Below, in pieces: positions 42,530 through 52,131 of a DNA stretch of 64,000 bases (position 1 is the stretch's first letter; every line of letters begins with the position of its first letter). The notes beneath the pieces were generated by a model, which did not search any database, was not told the origin of the DNA, and worked only from the letters and a program-made list of their open reading frames with translations. The translations under genes and the position numbers were made by a program. Origin of the DNA: Pseudomonas vanderleydeniana (GTDB taxonomy: Bacteria; Pseudomonadota; Gammaproteobacteria; Pseudomonadales; Pseudomonadaceae). The stretch covers positions 1,910,001 to 1,974,000 of the forward strand of contig NZ_CP077093.1 in assembly GCF_014268755.2 (NCBI RefSeq), in the 5' to 3' direction.

Positions 42530-43423
42530 ATGGCCAACGCTTTACCCGACCTGAAACTATTGCGCATCTTCGTCAGCGTGGTGCGCCACCAGGGCTTCGC
42601 CAACGCCCAGCAGGAACTCAACCTCTCGACGTCGGCCATCAGTACCTACATGAGTCAGTTGGAGTCGAGCCTGGGGCTGGTTCTGTGTCATCGTGGCCGT
42701 GGCGGTTTCAGCCTGACCAGCAAGGGTGAGCTGTTCCACCAGGAAACCCTGCGCCTGCTCGGTGAACTCGAAGGCTTCGAACAGTACGCCGCCGCCCTCA
42801 AGGGCGAGTTGCGTGGCACGCTGAACCTCGGGGTGATCGACTCGACCGTCAGCGAGCCGGCCTTGCCCCTGGCCGAAGCCATCGGGGCCTACAGCCAGGA
42901 ACATCCCGGCGTGCACCTGCACCTGTCGGTGCTGAGCCCCTACGAGTTGCAGCTCGGTGTGCAGGACAATCGCCTGGACTTGGCCATCGGGGCTTTTTCC
43001 ACACGCATGAGCGGGCTGGTCTACCAACCGTTGTATCGCGAGCAGCACTGGCTGTATTGCAGCAACCGCCACCCGCTGTACCACGAGCGGCGCATTCCCG
43101 AGCAGGTCATCACCCAGCAGCGCATGGTCGGGCGTGGCTACTGGAGCCAGGCGGAGCTGGCCCGGCATGGCTTCAAGCACAGCGCGGCGACCGTGGAGAG
43201 CATGGAGGCGCAACTGATCCTGGTGCTGTCCGGTGCCTACATCGGCTACCTGCCGGAGCACTATGCCCAGCCGTGGGCAGACAAGGGCGACCTGCGTGTG
43301 CTGCTGCCGGCGACCTTCGGCTACCAGGCACCCTTTTCGATGATCCTGCGCCGTGGCCGTAGCCGCGAGCCGTTGATCCAGACTTTCCGCGACCTGCTCA
43401 AGGCGCAGCTCAACCAGCCCTGA
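42530..43423 (+). CDS. gbuR: LysR-family regulator, GbuR
   Basis: 297 residues. The winged HTH occupies about 5-62 (FVSVVRHQGFANAQQELNLS, TSAISTYMSQLESSLGLVL), followed by an effector domain from about 90. In P. aeruginosa GbuR activates gbuA in response to 4-guanidinobutyrate; the divergent position here supports the name. ATG 42530 follows GGAG; the longer open frame runs through the REP and duplication and is rejected. Confidence 0.82.
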   Translation: MANALPDLKLLRIFVSVVRHQGFANAQQELNLSTSAISTYMSQLESSLGLVLCHRGRGGFSLTSKGELFHQETLRLLGELEGFEQYAAALKGELRGTLNLGVIDSTVSEPALPLAEAIGAYSQEHPGVHLHLSVLSPYELQLGVQDNRLDLAIGAFSTRMSGLVYQPLYREQHWLYCSNRHPLYHERRIPEQVITQQRMVGRGYWSQAELARHGFKHSAATVESMEAQLILVLSGAYIGYLPEHYAQPWADKGDLRVLLPATFGYQAPFSMILRRGRSREPLIQTFRDLLKAQLNQP

Positions 43424-43437
43424 CCGGAGCGACCCAG

Positions 43438-44037
43438 ATGTCCAGAGCCTGTTGTGAACGCTGCCAGCGTCCCCAGAGCCACTGCCTTTGCGCGCTGATC
43501 CCACAGCTCGACAGCCGTACCCGCGTGCTGGTGTTGCAGCACTCGAGCGAAGTCGGCCACGCCTTGAATACCGCACGCTTGGCGACCCTCGGCCTGACCA
43601 ATGCCGAGCTGCGCGTGGGTGAGGTATTCGATGACCTGCCGGCGTTGCTCGAGCAGCCCGGCTACCGGGCCCGGCTGCTGTTCCCAGCGGACGATGCGCA
43701 GTTGCTTCAGCCTTATACGGCCGAGACAGACGAGCGGCCACTGTTGCTGGTGGTCCCCGACGGCACCTGGCGCAAGGCGCGCAAGCTGTTGTACCTCAAC
43801 CCATTGCTGGCCGGTTTGCCGCGGGTCAGCCTGGAACCGGGTGCGGTATCGCGCTATCGCCTGCGCAAGGCACCTGGGCCGGGGGCCCTGTCGACGGTGG
43901 AAGCGATTGCCCGGGCGCTGGAAACCCTGGAGCAGCCGGTGTCGTTCGACGCGCTGCTCAAGCCCTTCGAAGCGTTGATCGAGGGACAGATCCAGGCCAT
44001 GGGGCGCGAGACCTACCAGCGTAACCATGGCGATTGA
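43438..44037 (+). CDS. tapT: DTW-domain tRNA aminocarboxypropyltransferase-like protein
   Basis: 199 residues with a DTW domain: N-terminal cysteine cluster (C5, C6, C9, C16, C18) that binds metal, and the signature VVPDGTWRKARKL (D108, T110, W111). The TapT/YfiP branch transfers the 3-amino-3-carboxypropyl group of SAM to U47 of tRNAs (acp3U). It starts 14 bp after gbuR on the same strand, probably co-transcribed, but the biochemical link is not obvious. Converges with the DUF454 gene. Confidence 0.85.
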   Translation: MSRACCERCQRPQSHCLCALIPQLDSRTRVLVLQHSSEVGHALNTARLATLGLTNAELRVGEVFDDLPALLEQPGYRARLLFPADDAQLLQPYTAETDERPLLLVVPDGTWRKARKLLYLNPLLAGLPRVSLEPGAVSRYRLRKAPGPGALSTVEAIARALETLEQPVSFDALLKPFEALIEGQIQAMGRETYQRNHGD

Positions 44038-44046
44038 GCGCCTGGG

Positions 44047-44442
44047 TTATCGCCGTGGTTCCAGGGTTTTCTGCCGCAGGATATAGAGACTGACCAGCAC
44101 CGCGCTGGTCAGCATGAACAGGCGTGCCCAGAACAGTGGCACCAGGTAGCAGGAAAGGCCGATGCTCAGCCACATCAGGCCAATGGCGTAGACCTTGCCT
44201 TTGAGCGGGATGCCGTTTCCGTCCAGGTAGTCGCGGATCCACGGCCCCAGGCGCGGGTGCTGGACCAGCCAGTGGTAGAACCGTGGCGAGCTGCGGGCGA
44301 AGCAGGCGGCAGCCAGCAGCAGGAAAGGAGTGGTCGGCAGGACCGGCAGGAATATGCCGAGTACGCCCAGCGCCACGCTCAGCCAGCCAATGGCCAGCAG
44401 CGCGTAGCGCAGGAGCGGCGAGCGATTGCCCGTGGGGCGCAT
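44047..44442 (-). CDS. DUF454 (YbaN-type) small membrane protein
   Basis: 131 residues with about four membrane helices. The family hallmark is LGVLGIFLPVLPTTPFLLLAAACFARSSPRFYHWL, followed by the HPRLGPWIRDY segment. Function unknown; inner membrane. ATG 44442 is chosen because the longer frame would overlap the upstream YecA-family gene. It follows that gene by 16 bp on the same strand. Confidence 0.85.
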   Translation of the reverse strand: MRPTGNRSPLLRYALLAIGWLSVALGVLGIFLPVLPTTPFLLLAAACFARSSPRFYHWLVQHPRLGPWIRDYLDGNGIPLKGKVYAIGLMWLSIGLSCYLVPLFWARLFMLTSAVLVSLYILRQKTLEPRR

Positions 44443-44458
44443 CGCCACCGGATGTGAC

Positions 44459-45046
44459 TCAGTGATGGCGGGGCTTGAGGATCGCCGGCTTCTCGTCGGG
44501 CGCATTGCACAGCAGGTAGAGGGCAGTCAGCGCTTCCGGGATCTGTACGATCATGTCGTCCATCAGGTTCGCATCGGCGGCGATGTCGGCGAATTCCGGC
44601 TGCTCGTCGAACAGGCCCGAACCGACCATGATCGGCAGGAGCATTTCGCTGACTTCTTCCTCGGCGGTTTCGAACCAGGCTTCCTCGCGCAGGAACACCC
44701 CCTCCATGAAACCGATGCACCAGCCGCGCAGTTCGGAATCGTCCGGGTCGTCGCCCAGGTCGAGGTCGCACGGCAGTTCGAACTCCTCGTCGGAGGCCAG
44801 CTGACGGGAGATGTGCGCCTTGAGCTGGATCAGCGTGGCTTCGATTTCCTCGCGCTGGGCGGCATCCTTGTAGTGCGGCTCTTCGGCGAACAGCGCGTCG
44901 ATCCATTCACGATCGGGCACCACGTCGGAGCAGATCGACAGCGCAGTCAGGTAGCCGTGGGCGGCCACGTAGTCCAGCGCTTCTTCGTGCAGCTCGTCGG
45001 CGTCGAGGAAGGCTTGCAGGCGGGTGAGTTGCTCAGCGAAGGACAT
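44459..45046 (-). CDS. YecA/YgfB-family protein (UPF0149)
   Basis: 195 acidic residues of the UPF0149 family: N-terminal LTRLQAFLDADELHEEALDYVAAHGYLTAL and the ELRGWCIGFMEGVFLREEAWF segment. No zinc-binding SEC-C tail is present. Members are small cytosolic proteins of uncertain role. It precedes the DUF454 gene by 16 bp and is divergent from recQ across 282 bp. Confidence 0.85.
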   Translation of the reverse strand: MSFAEQLTRLQAFLDADELHEEALDYVAAHGYLTALSICSDVVPDREWIDALFAEEPHYKDAAQREEIEATLIQLKAHISRQLASDEEFELPCDLDLGDDPDDSELRGWCIGFMEGVFLREEAWFETAEEEVSEMLLPIMVGSGLFDEQPEFADIAADANLMDDMIVQIPEALTALYLLCNAPDEKPAILKPRHH

Positions 45047-45328
45047 GAGGGGCTACCTTGGGAATAAACGATGCTGAATTCTAGGCGTTCTTGAGCTCGC
45101 AGGCCAGCAAACACATAGATTTGCGCGGTTTCACTCCTCAATAAGGATAGTCGTTGATCGACCGGCAGGGCCCTCTGCCGGATAACGCTCGGGTATACTG
45201 CCGCGTTTTGTGATGCCCCATTGCAGATTGCAACGGCCGGAGAAACGCCCGCTTACGGTTTTTTCCGTCAAGGCAGCGGCTTTTCGACCAGCCTTTGCAG
45301 GGGTGTTTCGGTGATTTTTGGAGTGGCT

Positions 45329-47458
45329 ATGCTCGAACAGGCTCAACGCGTCCTCAAGGACATCTTCGGTTACGACAGCTTTCGCGGTCGCCAGGGTGCC
45401 ATTATTGAGCGCGTGGCCAGCGGCGGCGATGCCCTGGTGCTGATGCCGACCGGGGGTGGCAAGTCGCTGTGCTACCAGGTTCCGGCCTTGCTGCGCGACG
45501 GCCTGGCGGTGGTGGTTTCGCCGTTGATCGCGCTGATGGACGACCAGGTCGCGACGCTGGAAGAACTCGGCGTGGCCGCCGCGGCACTGAACTCGACACT
45601 CAGCGCCGAACAGCAGCGCGACCTGGCTGCGCGGATTCGTCGCGGCGAAGTGAAGATGCTCTACCTGGCGCCCGAGCGCCTGGTACAGCCACGCATGCTG
45701 GCGTTCCTGCAGAATCTCGACATTGCCCTGTTCGCCATCGACGAGGCCCACTGCGTTTCGCAATGGGGCCACGACTTCCGTCCGGAATACCTGCAACTGG
45801 GCCAGTTGGCCGAGATGTTCCCCAATGTCCCGCGCATCGCCCTGACCGCGACCGCCGACAAGCGTACCCGCGAAGAGATCGTCAATCGCCTGCACCTGGA
45901 GAATGCCGAGCGCTTTCTCTCCAGCTTCGACCGGCCGAACATCTTCTATCGCATCGTGCCCAAGGAGCAGCCACGCAAGCAGTTGCTGGCGTTCCTTTCG
46001 CAGCGCCGGGCCGACTCCGGGATCGTCTACTGCCTGTCGCGCAAGAAAGTCGACGAAGTCGCCGCGCTGCTTTGCGAGCAGGGGTTCCCGGCGTTGCCGT
46101 ACCACGCCGGGCTGCCCTCCGAAACCCGGGCCGACAACCAGAAGCGCTTCCTCAACGAGGAAGGCCTGATCATGGTCGCGACCATCGCCTTCGGCATGGG
46201 TATCGACAAGTCCAACGTGCGTTACGTCGCTCACCTCGACCTGCCCAAGTCGCTGGAGGCCTACTACCAGGAAACCGGCCGCGCCGGACGTGACGGCCTG
46301 CCGGCGGATGCCTGGATGGCCTACGGCCTGCAGGACGTGGTGATGCTCAAGCAGATGCTGCAGAACTCCGAAGGCGACGAGCGCCACAAGCGCCTGGAGC
46401 ACCACAAGCTCGACGCGATGCTGGCGCTGTGCGAGGAGACGCGTTGCCGTCGCCAGACGCTGCTGGCCTATTTCGACGAGGACCTGCCGCAGCCCTGCGG
46501 CCACTGCGACAACTGTGTCGATGGCGTGCAGACCTGGGATGCCACCGAGCCGGCGCGCCAGGCGCTGTCGGCGATCTACCGCACCGGCCAGCGCTATGGC
46601 GTGGGCCACCTGGTGGATGTGCTGCTGGGCAAGGAGAATGACAAGGTCCGCAGCTTCGGCCACCAGCACCTGGCGGTATTCGGTGTCGGCAAGGCGCTCA
46701 GCGAGGGCGAGTGGCGCTCGTTGTACCGGCAACTGGTGGCTCGCGGCCTGGCCGACATCGACATCGAGGGCTATGGCGGCCTGCGCCTGACCGACAGCTG
46801 CCGGCCTCTGCTGCGTGGCGAGGTCACCCTGGAGTTGCGCCGCGACCTCAAGCCGCAGGTCGCCGCCAAGAGCGTCTCCGCCAGCCCGGCCAGCCAGCTG
46901 GTGCGTGGCGAGGAGCGCGAGCAGTGGGAAGCCCTGCGGGCCCTGCGGCGCAAGTTGGCGCAGGAGCATGCGGTGCCACCCTACGTCATCTTCCCCGACT
47001 CGACGTTGCTGGAAATGCTGCGCAGCCAGCCGACGACCATGGCCGAGATGGCCCGGGTCAGCGGCGTGGGTGCCCGCAAGCTGGAGCGTTATGGCGAGGC
47101 CTTCCTCGAGGTGCTGGGCGGCGAAGCCGAGACACCCAAGGCGGTCGTCGATATTCGTCACGAACTGATCAGCCTGGCCCGTGCCGGCATGACCCCGCTG
47201 CAGATCGCCGGCCAGTTGCAGTGCTCGGAGAAGAACGTCTACACACTGCTGGCCGAAGCCATCGGCCACCAGCAGTTGTCGTTGGAGCAGGCCCTGGACC
47301 TGCCTGAGGACCTGCTGGGGGAAATCCAGGACAGCTTCCTCGACGGCGAGGGCGAATTGCCCGCCGTGAGCGAGGTCGCCGAACTGTTCGCCGGGCGGGT
47401 GCCCGAAGGTGTCCTGTACTGCGTAAGGGCTGCCCTGCAAGCCGAATTCGAACTATGA
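45329..47458 (+). CDS. recQ: ATP-dependent DNA helicase RecQ
   Basis: 709 residues, 3'-5' helicase of the RecF-type recombination and repair pathway. Motifs: Walker [12 protein letters not shown] (GGGKS at 42-46), DEAH (138-141), RQC zinc cysteines in CEETRCRRQ and CGHCDNC, an HRDC domain near 530-610 and a C-terminal HTH_40-like extension ([21 protein letters not shown]) beyond the E. coli length. ATG 45329 has GGAG upstream; the earlier open frame is rejected. Downstream genes match the PA3344 neighbourhood. Confidence 0.95.
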   Translation: MLEQAQRVLKDIFGYDSFRGRQGAIIERVASGGDALVLMPTGGGKSLCYQVPALLRDGLAVVVSPLIALMDDQVATLEELGVAAAALNSTLSAEQQRDLAARIRRGEVKMLYLAPERLVQPRMLAFLQNLDIALFAIDEAHCVSQWGHDFRPEYLQLGQLAEMFPNVPRIALTATADKRTREEIVNRLHLENAERFLSSFDRPNIFYRIVPKEQPRKQLLAFLSQRRADSGIVYCLSRKKVDEVAALLCEQGFPALPYHAGLPSETRADNQKRFLNEEGLIMVATIAFGMGIDKSNVRYVAHLDLPKSLEAYYQETGRAGRDGLPADAWMAYGLQDVVMLKQMLQNSEGDERHKRLEHHKLDAMLALCEETRCRRQTLLAYFDEDLPQPCGHCDNCVDGVQTWDATEPARQALSAIYRTGQRYGVGHLVDVLLGKENDKVRSFGHQHLAVFGVGKALSEGEWRSLYRQLVARGLADIDIEGYGGLRLTDSCRPLLRGEVTLELRRDLKPQVAAKSVSASPASQLVRGEEREQWEALRALRRKLAQEHAVPPYVIFPDSTLLEMLRSQPTTMAEMARVSGVGARKLERYGEAFLEVLGGEAETPKAVVDIRHELISLARAGMTPLQIAGQLQCSEKNVYTLLAEAIGHQQLSLEQALDLPEDLLGEIQDSFLDGEGELPAVSEVAELFAGRVPEGVLYCVRAALQAEFEL

Positions 47459-47563
47459 GGAGAGGGAAATGGAATATTCCCGGCCTATCTCTGTGTTATT
47501 TGCGACAAGTCATGTTTGCACACAGCAGAGGCCTTGCCTCCAGCCAGGCTCCATGCTTAGCTG

Positions 47564-47576
47564 ACTAATAATTAGT
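47564..47576. promoter_or_regulatory. Putative MarR autoregulatory operator
   Basis: ACTAAT-A-ATTAGT is a perfect 6+6 inverted repeat in an AT-rich stretch, 33 bp upstream of the MarR gene start. MarR-family proteins bind palindromes of this kind in their own promoters. Confidence 0.45.
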
Positions 47577-47609
47577 TTTATCTACTTTAAGTCTGACCAT
47601 GAGTTTTTT

Positions 47610-48044
47610 ATGTCGTTGACCGATGAACACCGTTTTGGCATGCAACTGGCGCAAATGTCCCGCGGCTGGCGTGCCGAGCTGGATCGCCGCCTGGCCGGCC
47701 TGGGATTGTCCCAGGCCCGTTGGCTGGTGTTGCTGCACCTGGCACGTTTTTCCGAGGCGCCGACCCAGCGTGAGCTGGCCCAGAGCGTCGGAGTGGAAGG
47801 CCCGACCCTGGCGCGTCTGCTCGACAGCCTGGAGACCCAGGGGCTGGTCCAGCGTCACTCGGTCGTCGAGGACCGCCGGGCCAAGAAGATCGTGCTGTGC
47901 GCGCCGGCCCGGCCGTTGATCGAGCAGATCGAAACCATTGCCACCGCCTTGCGCCACGAACTGTTCGAAGGCGTCGACGAGGAAGAGCTGCGAATCAGCA
48001 TGCGGGTCCATAGCCGCATCCTGGCGAACCTGGAAAAGTCCTGA
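47610..48044 (+). CDS. MarR/SlyA-family transcriptional regulator
   Basis: 144 residues with a MarR winged helix: SQARWLVLLHLARF, PTQRELAQSVGVEGPTLARLLDSLE as the recognition helix region and the DRRAKKIVL wing. Dimerisation helices at both ends. Ligand unknown. It sits between recQ and the LysM-FimV-like gene as in PA3341; the palindrome at 47564 is a plausible autoregulatory site. Confidence 0.88.
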   Translation: MSLTDEHRFGMQLAQMSRGWRAELDRRLAGLGLSQARWLVLLHLARFSEAPTQRELAQSVGVEGPTLARLLDSLETQGLVQRHSVVEDRRAKKIVLCAPARPLIEQIETIATALRHELFEGVDEEELRISMRVHSRILANLEKS

Positions 48045-48175
48045 GCCATTGCCAGCGGTGCCGGACTTGGAGAATCCCCGGCCGGCAGACTATAAGATTT
48101 ACTGATTCTGTGTATTGTGTTGGCATTTCTTCCCCGCTCGCCGCGGGGTTGATGTCGGGCCTTTAAGGGATACTC

Positions 48176-50377
48176 ATGCTCGAGAGTTCGCAGTCCGCGT
48201 TGCAGTGTTCCACTGAAAAGTCCCTGGTGACCCAGGTTCGACGGCGCTGGATGGCCGTGGCGGCGTTGTCGTTGCTGCAGCCCTCGCTGGCTTCGGCCGT
48301 GGGGCTGGGAGACATCACCCTGCATTCGGCACTCAGTCAGCCGCTCAATGCGGAAATCGCCCTGGTCGATCCCGGTGATCTGGCCGAAGGCGAACTGTCG
48401 GTGAGCCTGGCGACGCCTGACGAATTCTCCCGGGCCGGTGTCGAGCGCCTGTTCTTTCTCAATGACCTGCGTTTTACGCCGGTCCTGCAAGGTAATCGCA
48501 GTTTCATCCGGGTGCAGTCGAACAAGCCGGTGAGCGAGCCCTTCCTGAGTTTCCTGGTCCAGCTCAACCAGCCCAACGGCCACCTGCTGCGTGAGTACAC
48601 GGTGTTGCTCGATCCCCCGGGCAGTGGCACCTACAGCCCGCCGACGCGCAGCGGCTCGTCCGAGCCGTCGACGCCTGCCGCCACGGTGGCACCGCCACCG
48701 GCCACCCAGGGCAAGCGCTACACCGTGGCCAAGGGCGATAGCCTCTGGAGCATCGCCAAGCGCCTGAATGAAGCGGGCAGCAAGGCCAGTGTCAATGAAC
48801 TGTCCGAAGGCATCCGGGCGCTCAATCCCGGTAGCGCACGCCTCAACGTTGGGCAGAGCCTGTTGCTGCCGGATGTTGCCGTGGTACCGGGTAGCGCTGC
48901 GGCTACGGCTTCGGTGCCTGCTGGCGCGCAGGTCGAAGCGGCGCAAAATGCCCTGCAGGGCGCCGAACAACTCGCGGCGGCAACACTGGAGAACCAGCAG
49001 TTGCAGAAAACCGTCGAGGAGTTGCAGGCTCGCCTGAAAACCCAGGACGAGCAGATCGCCAATGACCAGAAGCAGCTGGGCGAACTGCAGGCACAACTGA
49101 CGGCGCTCAAGGCCAAGGCTGCGGCACCTGTCGCCGCACCGGCCCCGGTGGCTCCTCCCGTGGTGCCGGCGCCGGTGGCCGCCGAACCGTCCGACGGGCC
49201 CAACCTGCTGCTCCTGGCGGCGCTGGTCGTGTTGCTCCTGTCGCTGGTCGCCGCCCTGATCGTGCGGCGTCGGCGCGCTTCGGCAGAGCGCGGGGTCGAG
49301 CCCACGCCTGTGCTGCAGGATCCGCCGTTGGTCAGTCGCGTGGTGCCGGCTGCCGCACCCAGTGCCCCGGCACCCGGGGTCGAGCCGGAGGATGAACCCC
49401 TGGCGGTGACGGCGCGACGCGAGACCAGCGAAGTCCCGGATGCCCTGGAAGGCGTGAGCATCTATATCGCCTACGGCCGCTTCAAGGAGGCAGCGGGTAT
49501 TCTGCGCGAGGCCATTCTCAAGGAGCCCCAGCGTACCGACTTGCGCCTGCGCCTGTTGGACGTGCTGGCCCAGCAGGGTGACAACGACGCCTACACGATC
49601 GAAGAGCAGCATCTGCTGGACACGGGGTTCAGCGAGTCGACCTTGCGCGACCTGCGGGCCAAGCATCCGAAATTGCAGGCGGCTCCCGCGCCACAGGCGG
49701 CACCGGTTCTGCCAGCGGGTGGCGCGGCGCCAGCTCCTGCGCCAGCACCCGTCAGTGCCCCGGCTGTTGCGGCTGCCACCGCGACACTGGCCGCCCCGAT
49801 ACTGGCGGCCGAGTGGATGGAGAAGGAAACGAAGGCCGAACCTGTGGCCGAGGCCGCGCCATTGGATGACGAGTTCCAGCTCAACCTCGACGACCTGTCG
49901 ATGGATTCGGACTGGGACCTGGTCAGCCCGTTCGACAATGCCCTGGCGCAACGGGGCAAGGCCGCCGAACAGGCGCCGACGTTGTCCGGAGCCGATCCGG
50001 ATTTCGCCAGCAACCTCAACGAGCTGCCACATGTCTTCGAAATGCCCGACGAGCAGTTCCTCAGCGATTTTGCCGAGCCGGAACCCGAGCAGCCGGAGGA
50101 AGCCGAACTGAGCCTGCCCCTGGTCGACGATACGTTGGACGATGGCTTCCTCGACAGTTTCCTGAGCGATGAACAGCCCCTGGACATCGAACCGCTGGAG
50201 GTGGACTTCGACAGCCTGGAGCGTGAGCAGGCTTCGGCCAGCAAACTGGAACAGGCTCAGACCTTCATCAACGTCGGTGACCTTGACCATGCCAGCCAAC
50301 TGCTGCACGAACTGCTCAGGGAAGGCGACGAGCCGCTGAAGCAGAGCGCTCGCACGCTACTGGCCAGCATTCGCTAG
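48176..50377 (+). CDS. FimV-like LysM protein (PA3340 type)
   Basis: 733 residues. A signal peptide ends near residue 40 (LASA-VGLGD). The N-terminal periplasmic part has a FimV-type domain with LGDITLHSALSQPLNAEI, then a LysM domain from about 179 (KRYTVAKGDSLWSIAKRLN) for peptidoglycan, a coiled coil near 255-315, one membrane helix (LLLLAALVVLLLSLVAALIV, about 342-361), and a cytoplasmic acidic/proline-alanine part with a TPR-like unit and the FimV C-terminal domain (QTFINVGDLDHASQLLHELL). It is a paralogue of FimV, not the pilus-locus one; a polar assembly role is inferred. Confidence 0.85.
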   Translation: MLESSQSALQCSTEKSLVTQVRRRWMAVAALSLLQPSLASAVGLGDITLHSALSQPLNAEIALVDPGDLAEGELSVSLATPDEFSRAGVERLFFLNDLRFTPVLQGNRSFIRVQSNKPVSEPFLSFLVQLNQPNGHLLREYTVLLDPPGSGTYSPPTRSGSSEPSTPAATVAPPPATQGKRYTVAKGDSLWSIAKRLNEAGSKASVNELSEGIRALNPGSARLNVGQSLLLPDVAVVPGSAAATASVPAGAQVEAAQNALQGAEQLAAATLENQQLQKTVEELQARLKTQDEQIANDQKQLGELQAQLTALKAKAAAPVAAPAPVAPPVVPAPVAAEPSDGPNLLLLAALVVLLLSLVAALIVRRRRASAERGVEPTPVLQDPPLVSRVVPAAAPSAPAPGVEPEDEPLAVTARRETSEVPDALEGVSIYIAYGRFKEAAGILREAILKEPQRTDLRLRLLDVLAQQGDNDAYTIEEQHLLDTGFSESTLRDLRAKHPKLQAAPAPQAAPVLPAGGAAPAPAPAPVSAPAVAAATATLAAPILAAEWMEKETKAEPVAEAAPLDDEFQLNLDDLSMDSDWDLVSPFDNALAQRGKAAEQAPTLSGADPDFASNLNELPHVFEMPDEQFLSDFAEPEPEQPEEAELSLPLVDDTLDDGFLDSFLSDEQPLDIEPLEVDFDSLEREQASASKLEQAQTFINVGDLDHASQLLHELLREGDEPLKQSARTLLASIR

Positions 50378-50386
50378 GAGCCCGTC

Positions 50387-50671
50387 ATGAGTGCAACCAG
50401 GCCGGAAATCGTCATTACCTACTGCACCCAGTGCCAATGGCTGCTGCGGGCTGCCTGGCTGGCCCAGGAGCTGCTCAGTACCTTCTCCGACGATCTGGGC
50501 AAGGTTTCCCTGGAACCGGGCACCGGTGGAGTGTTTCGCATCACCTGCGATGCGGTGCAGATCTGGGAACGCAAGGCCGACGGTGGTTTCCCCGAGGCCA
50601 AGGTGCTCAAGCAGCGGGTTCGCGACCAGATCGACCCGCAGCGAGACCTGGGCCACAACGAGGCGCGTTGA
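50387..50671 (+). CDS. SelT/SelW/SelH-family protein
   Basis: 94 residues with the thioredoxin-like Rdx fold: ITYCTQCQWLLRAAWLAQELL carries the redox CxxC (C13, C16), where animal SelW has selenocysteine, and VFRITCDAVQIWERKADGGFPEAKVLKQRVRD completes the domain. Predicted small cytosolic thiol-redox protein. It begins 9 bp after the FimV-like stop, so it is in the same transcript. A hairpin ends the unit. Confidence 0.88.
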   Translation: MSATRPEIVITYCTQCQWLLRAAWLAQELLSTFSDDLGKVSLEPGTGGVFRITCDAVQIWERKADGGFPEAKVLKQRVRDQIDPQRDLGHNEAR

Positions 50672-50679
50672 GAGATGAT

Positions 50680-50707
50680 GACGTCATTGCCAGGTAGCAA
50701 TGACGTC
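50680..50707. terminator. Bidirectional hairpin terminator
   Basis: GACGTCATTGC and GCAATGACGTC form a perfect 11-bp stem around CAGGTA between convergent genes. T-runs are short on both sides. Confidence 0.6.
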
Positions 50708-50720
50708 GTTCCGGTCAGGC

Positions 50721-51017
50721 CTACTCTGAACGGCTGAGCTTGGCCTTGATGAATCCGGCGACCAGGCTCAGCACGGCGCCGCCGACCCCGCCGCTGGCGA
50801 TACCACTGGCAATCGAACTCAAGTCGAGATTACCGACCTCGCCGCCGAGGCTGCCGTTGGTGATGGCCGAAAGCACCTGGCTGAGTACCACGCCGCCGAC
50901 TCCCCCCGCCAGCGTATTGAACCAGGGACCGAGGCTGTACTTGTCGGCCGCGGCGCCGGCAATGTTGCCGCACACCGCACCACTGACCAGTTGGATCAGG
51001 AGACTGATGAATTCCAT
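50721..51017 (-). CDS. Small glycine-rich membrane protein
   Basis: 98 residues. Two or three hydrophobic, glycine- and serine-rich helices (FISLLIQLVSGAVCGNIAG, and SGIASGGVGGAVLSLVAGFIKAKL) with small-residue packing motifs. ATG 51017 follows GGAGG at 7 bp, better than an upstream GTG. No family recognised. It converges with the SelT/W/H gene across the hairpin at 50680 and is alone otherwise. Confidence 0.7.
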   Translation of the reverse strand: MEFISLLIQLVSGAVCGNIAGAAADKYSLGPWFNTLAGGVGGVVLSQVLSAITNGSLGGEVGNLDLSSIASGIASGGVGGAVLSLVAGFIKAKLSRSE

Positions 51018-51162
51018 GGATGAACCCTCCACAGTTTGAGTTGGAGGGCAACTGGCATCGAGCTACTGCTGGATCACTGCCGCTGTCGCCGAGCAGCCCT
51101 GCTATCCGGGGAACGACGGCTGGCTGTTGCGGATGTTGCAAGTATAGGACAGCCGCCGAAAA

Positions 51163-52053
51163 TCACGGGGCGGCTGCAACTTCCAGGTTCTTTCGGCGGG
51201 GCGCGCCGCTCAGCAGGCTCGACAGCACGATTGCAACGATGATCAATACTCCGCCGAGCAGCATGCGCGCACTGGGACTTTCACCGAACAGCAGCCAGGC
51301 GGCGGTGATCCCGTAGACCGGTTCCATGGCGAAGACCACGGCGGCGGTGCGGGCCTTGATCACCGCCAGGCTGGCCACGAACAGACTATGCGCGACCGCC
51401 GTGCAGAACACCCCGAGCAGCGCCAGCCACAGCCAGTCCAGTGCGCGAACCTCGCCAAGGCCGGGGCCGGCCCAGGGCAGCAGGCACGCCGCGACCACCA
51501 GGTTCTGGCACAACGCCGCCTGAACCGCGCTGATTCGACCGGAACCGGCCCGGTTGTTCAGCGACAGCAGCGAGAACAGCAGCCCGGACAGCACGGCCCA
51601 GAGCAAACCGGTGGTGGCCTGGCTGGCGAGATCGAATTCGGGGGTGACCAGCACCAGGCCGATGCTGACCAGCAGCACCAGGAGCATTTCATTCAGGCGG
51701 ATGCGTTCGCGGAAAATCACCCCTTCGAGAATCACGGTGAACGCCGGAAAACTGGCAAACCCCAGGGTGGCGACGGCAACACCGCCGACCTTCACCGCGA
51801 GGAAGAAACTGACCCAGTGTCCGGCCAGCAACAGGCCGCTGCCCAGCAGGCGGCGCCAGTCCTGCGCCTGCAGGCGCTGCCAGCGGTTATTGCGCGAGAG
51901 ACTGGCGAACACCACGAGGGCGAGCACGGCAAAGCTTGCGCGTCCGAAGACGATGATGGCGGGAGCGGCGACGGCGAGTTTGCCGAACACGCCGGTCAGG
52001 CCGAACATCAATGCACCGATGTGCAAGGCGCCGAGGGCGGAGCGGGGCGTCAT
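51163..52053 (-). CDS. EamA/DMT-family exporter
   Basis: 296 residues with about ten membrane helices in two EamA repeats (GALMFGLTGVFGKLAV start; AVVFAMEPVYGITAAWLLFGE near the end of the second repeat). Substrate unknown. An AraC-type regulator lies 78 bp upstream on the same strand, a common pairing for regulated export of an effector-like metabolite. Confidence 0.8.
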   Translation of the reverse strand: MTPRSALGALHIGALMFGLTGVFGKLAVAAPAIIVFGRASFAVLALVVFASLSRNNRWQRLQAQDWRRLLGSGLLLAGHWVSFFLAVKVGGVAVATLGFASFPAFTVILEGVIFRERIRLNEMLLVLLVSIGLVLVTPEFDLASQATTGLLWAVLSGLLFSLLSLNNRAGSGRISAVQAALCQNLVVAACLLPWAGPGLGEVRALDWLWLALLGVFCTAVAHSLFVASLAVIKARTAAVVFAMEPVYGITAAWLLFGESPSARMLLGGVLIIVAIVLSSLLSGAPRRKNLEVAAAP

Positions 52054-52131
52054 GTTGATCCTTGGAAGCGGTTATGCACGAGCAGGCAGTCTAGGGCGCA
52101 AGGCGTATCGCTGTCTGTCGCGGGACTCGCG

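Noticed and set aside
45131..47440. 769-codon open frame antisense to recQ
   Set aside because: It is a GC-skew shadow of a complete RecQ gene; composition is Gln/Leu/Val-rich with no domain.
47855..50308. 817-codon open frame antisense to the FimV-like gene
   Set aside because: Shadow of the sense gene, which has LysM and FimV domains; no plausible start signal.
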